Below are positions 1 to 4,507 of a stretch of DNA of 5,133 nt, in pieces. Made by a program: the position numbers and the translations under genes. The first letter of the stretch is position 1; every line of letters starts with the position of its first letter. Below the pieces are notes generated by a model that saw only the letters and a list, made by a program, of their open reading frames with translations, ran no database searches and was not told the DNA's origin. This DNA comes from Actinomycetota bacterium (GTDB lineage: Bacteria; Actinomycetota; Thermoleophilia; Gaiellales; Gaiellaceae). Where the stretch lies: NCBI GenBank assembly GCA_013695295.1, contig JACDAS010000307.1:1-5133 (forward strand). The letters run 5' to 3'.

Positions 1-840
1 AGCCCCACGAACGTCCGCCTCGTCGCAGCGGCTCCGCCGGGCTGCGAGGGTGTGCTCGTTCCCCCCACGCAGGCGCTCCGGCGGCTGCGGCCAGGCGACC
101 TGGCCCTCGGGCGCCTCGACGTCAAGCCCGCCCTCGACGGGATCGAGGACGGCCTCTGGGCGCTCGAGCTGCTCGCGGAAGCCGGGGTGCGGGTGCTCAA
201 CCGGCCGAGCGCGCTCCTTTGCGCGCACGACAAGCTTCTCACCGCGCGCGTGCTCGTCAGCGCCGGCCTGCCACATCCCCCGACGGCGCTGGTGCGCTGC
301 GCTGCGGACGCCGCCGGCCTGCGCTTCCCGGTCGTGCTGAAGCCTCGCTTCGGAAGCTGGGGTCGCGATGTGGTGTGCTGTGCGAGCCACGCCGAGCTCG
401 AGCGCGCCCTCGCCTCGTTTGCCACCCGGCCATGGTTCCGCGCCGCCGCGATCGCCCAGGAGCTCGTCGTCCCGCTCGGGTACGACGTCCGCGTCGTAGT
501 CGCGGGCGGGCACGTGGTGGGGTCGATCCAGCGCCACGCTGCCCCCGGCGAGTGGCGGACGAACGTGGCGCTCGGTGGCAGCCGGGTGCAAGCGCCGCTC
601 GACCCGGCCGCCGCCGAGCTCGCGCTCGAAGCCGCGTGCGCGGTCGGAGGCGACCTGGTCGGGGTGGATCTCCTCCCGCTCCGGCGAGGCGGTTTCGTCG
701 TGATCGAGGTGAACGGTGCCGTCGACTTCTCACCCGAGTACCGCGTCGACGGCGACATCTTCGCTGCGGCGACCGGGGCTCTCGCCTCAGCAGCGCGCCA
801 CGGAACGGCGCGGCCGGTCGACGTCCCGGTGCCTGCCTGA
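1..840 (+). CDS. RimK/LysX-type ATP-grasp ligase (5' end outside or at window edge)
   Basis: ATP-grasp enzyme of the RimK/LysX superfamily. These cytoplasmic ligases use ATP to form an acyl phosphate and join a carboxylate to an amine, typically adding Glu or another amino acid to a peptide, protein or cofactor. The reading frame is open from base 1 with no start codon before GTG at 52, so the true start is probably just upstream; starting at 52 would remove the first strand (VRLVAAAP). Numbering from GTG 52, motifs in family order are: the HDKL lysine K61 followed by TARVLVSAGLPHPPT; the nucleotide-binding VVLKPRFGSWGRDV with K97; QELV with E137; DVRV (D145, R147); R161; EWRTN with N171; D206; and metal-binding VIEVNGAVDF (E219, N221). 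GSWGR recalls LysX/ArgX more than RimK proper. The 279 visible residues are close to the usual 280-300. It converges on the oxidase operon, so it is not co-transcribed with it. The acceptor substrate cannot be told from this window; LysX, RimK and tetrahydromethanopterin-glutamate-ligase types are all possible. Confidence 0.88.
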   Translation, partial: SPTNVRLVAAAPPGCEGVLVPPTQALRRLRPGDLALGRLDVKPALDGIEDGLWALELLAEAGVRVLNRPSALLCAHDKLLTARVLVSAGLPHPPTALVRCAADAAGLRFPVVLKPRFGSWGRDVVCCASHAELERALASFATRPWFRAAAIAQELVVPLGYDVRVVVAGGHVVGSIQRHAAPGEWRTNVALGGSRVQAPLDPAAAELALEAACAVGGDLVGVDLLPLRRGGFVVIEVNGAVDFSPEYRVDGDIFAAATGALASAARHGTARPVDVPVPA

Positions 841-1001
841 GGGGCTCGCCGGGGAAGCCATCTAGCCGACGAGAAGCTGCTGCTTGCGCGCCAGGCCCAG
901 GGCCTCGGTATGGGCCCGGGCGGTCTGCGAGCTCGGTGTGTAGTGGAGTGTCGAGAGGATCCACACGACCGAGCCGGACCTGACCACGACCTCGCGAGCC
1001 C
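841..1001. other. convergent intergenic gap
   Basis: This gap separates the ATP-grasp stop from the oxidase B stop. I see no T-tailed hairpin. A short palindrome, AGGCCC-A-GGGCCT (893-905), is present but its one-base centre and lack of a T-run make it a poor terminator. Most of the gap is occupied by the possible small gene at 862-987. Confidence 0.5.
862..987 (-). CDS. possible small hypothetical protein, 41 codons
   Basis: Candidate small gene just downstream of the second oxidase. It has a GTG start at 987, 14 nt past that gene's TAG, and a TAG stop at 862-864. It encodes about 41 residues, including VVWILSTLHYTPSSQTAR and ending KQQLLVG. By hand count about 90% of third positions are G or C, against roughly 65% at first and 50% at second positions, which is the gradient expected of real high-GC coding sequence. 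A GAGG lies only 2 nt before the GTG, so initiation could depend on ribosomes terminating on aoB, or the real start may be another in-frame GTG nearby. I recognise no family, domain or clear membrane segment. It could instead be non-coding 3' sequence or a fragment of a lost gene. Confidence 0.35.
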   Translation of the reverse strand: MVRSGSVVWILSTLHYTPSSQTARAHTEALGLARKQQLLVG

Positions 1002-2480
1002 CTACGCCGGAGCCTCGTGGATCTCGCGTGCGGCCCGGATCCCCGATTCGAGCGAGCCCTGGATCCAGGCGTGGTAGAGCGAGCAGTGCTCGCCGGCGAA
1101 GTGGACCCGCCCCTCCGGCGCGAGGATCGCGTCCTGAAGCGACGACTGCTGTCCCGGGTCGAAGAGGGCGAAGGCGCCCGCGGCGAACCGGTCGGAGTAC
1201 CAGGCGTGGGAGGCGCCGACCTCGTATTCCTCCCGGATCCAGGGATGGATCTTCGCGACGTCGTCGAGCGCCTGCTCGAGGCGGGACTCCTCGTCCATCG
1301 ACCCCCAGCGCAGGGCGTCCTGGGACCACGTGTAGCTTGCGAGCAGGACTCCGCGCCTGGTCGTGGGATCCGGGGTCGGGTAGTTCATCCGCCGGATCGG
1401 CAGATCGGTGGTCGTGGCGCCGCCGAGAATGCCGTCCTCGGTCTCCCAACGACGGTTCCGGACCTGGAAGACCACCTTCGTCGACGCCGCGTAGTTGAGC
1501 TGACGGATCGCCTTCTCCTTCTCGTGCGAGAACGGACGCAGGATCTCGATCGTCCGCAGGACGGAGAAGGGGAGCGTGCAGACCGCGAAGTCGCCCCGCT
1601 CCGCGAAGCGACCCGACTCGGTCTTGAAGTGCACGGTCACCGCGTCGTCGTCCTGGTCGACCGCGAGCACCTCGGCCCCGAACCGGATCCGGTCCTGGAG
1701 CCGGCCGTAGAAGGCGTTCGGCAGCGCGTCCATGCCACCGGCGATCTCCTGCATGTCGACGTAGGCCTCGCCGAGGTCCTCGCGGAGCACCTCGACGCAG
1801 GAGTTGTGGAGGTCGGACTCGACGAAGTTCATGACGCCGTACATCTCGATCGCCCCCTGCGACCAGCCGCGCAGGTCGAGAAACTCCTGGAGCGAGTACT
1901 GGTCGTAGCGGGAGACGATCGCGTCCCACCCTGCGGGGCCCTCCCGCTGCAGCAGGACGCGCAGGTCGACGATCGCCTCCTCCCACAGCGCGGCCGCCGT
2001 CTTGCCCCGCTCGTGCTCGGCGACCGGGAAGCCGAGCCGATCCGGGTCCGCGTCCGCCTCCGCGGCCCGCATCCGCACCCCGCCGACGTGGACGAGCCCC
2101 TGCGGGTTGCCCATCAGGAACGGGCGGAGCTCGAGGTCGAAGAGGCGGCAATACTCGAGCGTCAGGTCGTGGGCGCGCGGGATCCGCATCCCGCCCGCCT
2201 CGGCGTAGAGGCCCGGCGCAAAGGACCGCAGCGTGTAGATGCGGCCGCCGACGCGGTTCTGCGCCTCGAGCACGATCGGATCGTGTCCCTGGCGCTCAAG
2301 CTCGAAGGCCGCGACGAGCCCCGCCAGGCCGGCGCCGAGCACGACGACGCGCTTGCGGGTCGGCGAGCGGCCCTCGAGGCCATCGGCCGGGGTCGCCAGC
2401 ACCTCGTCGGGCACGGGGGTCGTGTCGAGCGGGGCCGGGCCGTTCTTGCCTGTCGGCGGCTCGTAGGGATCGACGGTCAT
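1002..2480 (-). CDS. flavin amine oxidase, L-amino-acid-oxidase-like (paralog B)
   Basis: FAD-dependent amine oxidase of 492 aa, most like the L-amino-acid oxidase branch. The expected reaction is oxidation of an alpha-amino group to the imine, then 2-oxo acid plus NH3, with O2 reduced to H2O2. Visible elements: an N-terminal linker (residues 1-43); the Rossmann motif GAGLAG (49-54) with E72 and GGR (78-80) for FAD; GGMRIP (R99, aligned with the carboxylate-binding Arg of snake-venom LAAO); ASTK with K335, the conserved flavin-N5 lysine; GGATTTDLP and NYP (Y367); and the C-terminal FAD motif HFAGEHCSLYHAWIQ (W472). There is no signal peptide, so it is probably cytoplasmic. ATG 2480 overlaps the stop of aoA in ATGA. 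The nearest GGAG is about 14 nt upstream, so coupled translation is likely. The venom LAAO active-site His (LRHDD context) is Glu here (LRED, 232-235). Substrate is unknown; a polyamine or indole-type oxidase is less likely given the LAAO-like middle region. Confidence 0.93.
   Translation of the reverse strand: MTVDPYEPPTGKNGPAPLDTTPVPDEVLATPADGLEGRSPTRKRVVVLGAGLAGLVAAFELERQGHDPIVLEAQNRVGGRIYTLRSFAPGLYAEAGGMRIPRAHDLTLEYCRLFDLELRPFLMGNPQGLVHVGGVRMRAAEADADPDRLGFPVAEHERGKTAAALWEEAIVDLRVLLQREGPAGWDAIVSRYDQYSLQEFLDLRGWSQGAIEMYGVMNFVESDLHNSCVEVLREDLGEAYVDMQEIAGGMDALPNAFYGRLQDRIRFGAEVLAVDQDDDAVTVHFKTESGRFAERGDFAVCTLPFSVLRTIEILRPFSHEKEKAIRQLNYAASTKVVFQVRNRRWETEDGILGGATTTDLPIRRMNYPTPDPTTRRGVLLASYTWSQDALRWGSMDEESRLEQALDDVAKIHPWIREEYEVGASHAWYSDRFAAGAFALFDPGQQSSLQDAILAPEGRVHFAGEHCSLYHAWIQGSLESGIRAAREIHEAPA
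1056..1105. repeat. near-identical DNA block shared with 2567-2616
   Basis: These 50 bases match 2567-2616 with a single mismatch, at 1076. They encode the C-terminal FAD-binding segment of the two oxidases (around FAGEHC to AWIQG). The offset is 1511 nt. It is part of the tandem gene duplication rather than a separate element. Confidence 0.9.
1285..1313. repeat. 29-nt exact repeat shared with 2796-2824
   Basis: Exact 29-nt identity between the oxidase paralogs, again at 1511-nt offset, within codons for the nearly invariant WGSMDEESR segment. Flanking DNA is also similar. It reflects gene duplication and possibly later gene conversion. Confidence 0.85.
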
Positions 2481-3994
2481 CGCGCGCGCGTCGTCTCCGT
2501 CGTGGACCCGGCGGCGAAGGGCGCCTCGTGCACCTCCCGGGCGGCCCGGATGCCCGACTCGAGTGCGCCCTGGATCCAGGCGTGGTGGAGCGAGCAGTGC
2601 TCGCCGGCGAAGTGGATCCGGCCCTCGGGAGCGACGATGTCAGCCTGGAGACGGGTCTGCTGCTCGGGCTCGAAGAGGACGAACGCGCCGCCCGCATGCG
2701 GGTCGTCGTACCAGACGTAGGAGTCGCCGACCTCGAACTCCTGCCTGATCTGCGGATGGATCCGCGCGACGTCCTCGAGCGCCTGCTCGATCCTCGACTC
2801 CTCGTCCATCGACCCCCAGCGCAGCGCGTCCTGCGACCAGGTGTAGCTCGCGAGCAGCATCCCACGCTCGTCGGTGGGATCCGAGTGGGAGGGATAGACG
2901 ATCCGCTGGATCGGCAGGTCGGTCGTCGTCGTGCCCCCGTGGATACCGAGCTCCGTCTCCCAGAAGCGCCGCCGGACCTGGAAGAGGATCTTCGTCGAGG
3001 CGTTGTAGAAGAGCTCCCGGATCGCCTTCTGCTTGCCGCGCGAGAAGCCGGGGGACACCTCGACCTTGCGGAGGACGGAGAACGGGATCGTGCAGACCGC
3101 GTAGTCGCCGGTGACGGAGAAGCTGCCGGAGGGCGTGCGGTAGTGGGCGGTGACGGTCTCGGCGTCCTGCTCGAGCGCGTGCACATCGGCCCCGAAGCGG
3201 ATGCTGCCGGCGAGAGCCCGGTAGAAGGCCTGCGGCAGCAGGTCGAGCCCGCCGACGATCTCCTGCATGTCCTCGAACGAGCGGCCGATCACCTCGCGCA
3301 GCTGCTCGACCACGGCGGCGTTCATGTTCGTCTCGCGGAAGCTCATGATCCCGTAGAGCTCGATCGCGCCCTCCGAGAACCCGCGGGACTGGAGGAACTC
3401 CCGGATCGAGTAGCGGTCGTAGTCGGCGACGATCGCCGACCAGGCCGCCTCGCCCTCGCGGTCGTAGGTCGCCCGGATGTCCTCCGTGGCCTCCAGCCAG
3501 AGCTCCTCCCAGCTACGACCGCGCTCCCGCTCGGCGTAGGCGAAGGGCAGGCGCTCCGGTTCCCGGCTTGCCTCCTCGACGGTCATCCGGACGTCTCCGA
3601 TCTGGACGAGCGTCCTCGGGTTGCCCATCACGAACGGTCGCAGCTCGAGCCCGAACAGGTCGCAGTAGCGCAGCGTCAGCTCGTGGACGCGAGGGATCCG
3701 CATCGCGCCGGCCTCCGCGTACAGTCCGGGCGCGAAGGTGCGAAGCGTGTGCACCCGCCCTCCGACCCGGTTTTGCGCCTCGAGCACGATCGGCTCGTGC
3801 CCTTCCCGGCGTAGCTCGTAGGCCGCGACGAGCCCGGCCATGCCGGCGCCGAGCACGAGCACGCGCTTCGGCGTCTGGGGCCGGTGCTCGAGGCCCTCGG
3901 CCGGCGTGGCCAGGACCTCGTCGGAGACGCGGGCAGCGTCGAGCGGCGCGGGCCCGGGTTCCCCGGTGGGCGGCTCGTACGGGTCGCGGGTCAC
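2477..3994 (-). CDS. flavin amine oxidase, L-amino-acid-oxidase-like (paralog A)
   Basis: FAD amine oxidase of 505 aa, first of the tandem pair and about 66% identical to aoB by my hand alignment (326 of 492 positions, essentially one single-residue gap). Elements: linker 1-43, sharing DPYEPPTG and DEVLATPA with aoB; Rossmann GAGMAG (49-54); E72 and GGR (78-80); AMRIP with R99; YDRYS (192-196), as in LAAO; LREV (232-235) where venom LAAO has its active-site His; ASTK with K335; TTTTDLP then VYP with Y367; and HFAGEHCSLHHAWIQ with W473. The R/K/Y/W set fits an enzyme oxidising an alpha-amino acid or similar primary amine. A 13-residue tail after HEAP (FAAGSTTETTRAR) is absent from aoB. GTG 3994 overlaps the clpS stop in GTGA, with no Shine-Dalgarno ahead, so translation is probably coupled to clpS. 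No signal peptide or membrane segment is seen. Divergence in residues 131-180 and 221-240, near the expected substrate-side helical domain, suggests the two paralogs differ in specificity. Confidence 0.93.
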   Translation of the reverse strand: MTRDPYEPPTGEPGPAPLDAARVSDEVLATPAEGLEHRPQTPKRVLVLGAGMAGLVAAYELRREGHEPIVLEAQNRVGGRVHTLRTFAPGLYAEAGAMRIPRVHELTLRYCDLFGLELRPFVMGNPRTLVQIGDVRMTVEEASREPERLPFAYAERERGRSWEELWLEATEDIRATYDREGEAAWSAIVADYDRYSIREFLQSRGFSEGAIELYGIMSFRETNMNAAVVEQLREVIGRSFEDMQEIVGGLDLLPQAFYRALAGSIRFGADVHALEQDAETVTAHYRTPSGSFSVTGDYAVCTIPFSVLRKVEVSPGFSRGKQKAIRELFYNASTKILFQVRRRFWETELGIHGGTTTTDLPIQRIVYPSHSDPTDERGMLLASYTWSQDALRWGSMDEESRIEQALEDVARIHPQIRQEFEVGDSYVWYDDPHAGGAFVLFEPEQQTRLQADIVAPEGRIHFAGEHCSLHHAWIQGALESGIRAAREVHEAPFAAGSTTETTRAR

Positions 3995-4293
3995 TCGAGC
4001 GGCGCCATCGTCAGCCCGAGCTCGCCGAGCTGGGCCCAGTAGAGCTCGGCGTGCTCGCGTTGGCCGGACCAGACCACTGCGAGGCCAGCTCCGTGGATCC
4101 TGTCGGCGAGGCGGAGCCCCTGGTCGTAAGAGACCCCGGGGAGCACGCTGGCGAGTGCCATCGCGACGCCCTCGAACGTGTTGTGGTCGTCGTTCAGGAC
4201 GATCACGCGGGACGGCCCCCCGAGGCCCGTGCCCGTGCCGCGCCTCGTCCGGGTCCTCGTCGGCGTCCCGGTCGCCGCGCCAGCCGAGCTCAA
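3991..4293 (-). CDS. clpS: ClpS-family Clp protease adaptor
   Basis: ClpS adaptors bind proteins with bulky hydrophobic N-terminal residues (Leu, Phe, Trp, Tyr) and hand them to ClpAP or ClpCP for degradation in the cytoplasm. This 100-aa protein has a basic, low-complexity Thr/Arg/Gly N-terminal tail (residues 1-28, with TPTRTRTRRGTGTG), then the ClpS core: VIVLNDDHNTFEGV (31-43), with NDD at 34-36 matching the Asn-Asp that grips the substrate alpha-amino group; IHGAGLAVVWSG (66-77), with H67 matching the third binding residue; and the closing AELYWAQLGELGLTMAPLE. The gatekeeper Met of E. coli ClpS (about position 40) is Phe here. The start is TTG 4293: no ATG, GTG or TTG lies between it and the in-frame TAG upstream, and a later start would cut the core. 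It is the first gene of an operon with two LAAO-like oxidases and overlaps the next gene by 4 nt. The core assignment is firm; its role as a Clp adaptor is inferred. Confidence 0.9.
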   Translation of the reverse strand: MSSAGAATGTPTRTRTRRGTGTGLGGPSRVIVLNDDHNTFEGVAMALASVLPGVSYDQGLRLADRIHGAGLAVVWSGQREHAELYWAQLGELGLTMAPLE

Positions 4294-4331
4294 CGGGCGG
4301 CCCGCGCGTGGAAATGCCGAGTGCGTGTCAT
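4290..4331 (-). CDS. possible 13-codon leader peptide overlapping the clpS start
   Basis: ATG 4331 opens a frame encoding MTRTRHFHARAAR, ending in a TGA that shares TTGA with the clpS TTG start. This is the same 4-nt overlap style as the two gene junctions downstream. The peptide is rich in Arg and His with one Phe. No Shine-Dalgarno precedes it. If translated, it could deliver ribosomes to a weak TTG start that also lacks a Shine-Dalgarno. It may equally be chance. Confidence 0.25.
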   Translation of the reverse strand: MTRTRHFHARAAR

Positions 4332-4349
4332 GAGATTCGCTTTTGCCAG

Positions 4350-4367
4350 ATCGGTCGGTCGGCCGAT
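4350..4367. repeat. TCGG triplicate inside an inverted repeat
   Basis: Three tandem TCGG units (4351-4362) end in an inverted copy, so ATCGG at 4350-4354 can pair with CCGAT at 4363-4367 around an 8-nt spacer. It directly follows the candidate operon -10 box in the direction of clpS transcription and would fall at the 5' end of its transcript. Its role is unknown. Confidence 0.35.
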
Positions 4368-4371
4368 TCTA
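4366..4371 (-). promoter_or_regulatory. candidate -10 box of the clpS-oxidase operon
   Basis: On the - strand this reads TAGAAT, five of six matches to TATAAT, in one of the few AT-leaning patches of the divergent gap. A start site about 7 nt downstream (near 4359) would give a leader of roughly 65 nt before the clpS TTG. No good -35 hexamer is seen at 17-nt spacing (CGTTCG occurs there), so the promoter could be activator-dependent or the match accidental. Confidence 0.35.
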
Positions 4372-4415
4372 GGTCTTACACCCCGTAGCGAACGAGGCAC
4401 TGCGCCCCGTCGGTG

Positions 4416-4432
4416 GTCGTCATTTTGACGAC
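4416..4432. promoter_or_regulatory. perfect dyad GTCGTCA-TTT-TGACGAC, candidate operator
   Basis: A perfect inverted repeat with 7-bp arms around a 3-nt AT centre. It sits between the divergent clpS operon and the sulfatase gene, about 45 nt upstream of the clpS -10 candidate and 76 nt before the sulfatase ATG. Size and symmetry suit a dimeric transcription factor. I cannot assign a regulator family, and none is encoded in the window. As a hairpin the 3-nt loop is also possible, but no T-run follows. Confidence 0.45.
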
Positions 4433-4440
4433 GCCTCGCT

Positions 4441-4465
4441 GGGACTCGCTCCGCTGCGAGTGCCC
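4441..4465. other. bulged hairpin between divergent genes
   Basis: GGG-ACTCGC, a 6-nt loop TCCGCT, then GCGAGT-G-CCC: a 6-bp stem plus 3 more base pairs separated by one bulged G. It lies just upstream of the sulfatase start region. No T-run follows on either strand, so a standard intrinsic terminator is unlikely. It may be an RNA structure, a protein-binding palindrome or chance pairing in GC-rich DNA. Confidence 0.4.
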
Positions 4466-4507
4466 GTAACGTCCGCCGGGCCGTCGTCCACGCCATACTG
4501 CGGCCTC

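Larger units (their letters stand above)
4294..4507. other. divergent intergenic regulatory region
   Basis: About 214 bp separate the clpS TTG from the sulfatase ATG. The region holds the mini-ORF, the TCGG repeat, the TAGAAT candidate, the 17-bp dyad and the bulged hairpin. On the + strand, CATACT at 4494-4499 is a weak -10 match (four of six) that would place a start site within a few bases of the sulfatase ATG, suggesting a nearly leaderless transcript. No convincing -35 is seen for either direction. Confidence 0.5.

Noticed and set aside
893..905. AGGCCC-A-GGGCCT palindrome as a terminator
   Set aside because: One-base centre, short stem and no T-run; it also lies in the candidate small gene.
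862..2151. 429-codon - strand frame overlapping oxidase B
   Set aside because: The part beyond 1002 is an Arg/Pro/Gly-rich shadow of oxidase B. Only its last 41 codons, outside that gene, look coding and are listed separately.
1017..2720. 567-codon open frame on the + strand opposite the oxidases
   Set aside because: Antisense shadow: it spans the junction of two clear oxidase genes, and its Arg/Val/Asp/Leu-rich translation shows no domain. Such frames stay open in high-GC genes.
2296..3186. 296-codon - strand frame inside the oxidases
   Set aside because: Off-frame shadow rich in Ser, Arg and Pro that crosses the two real genes; no motif.
2528..3814. 428-codon open frame on the + strand opposite oxidase A
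   Set aside because: Same antisense effect. Its similarity to the other antisense frame only mirrors the duplication of the real genes.
4376..4423. 15-codon - strand frame MTTTDGAQCLVRYGV within the divergent gap
   Set aside because: It overlaps the dyad and lies upstream of the likely operon promoter. No Shine-Dalgarno or composition signal supports translation.
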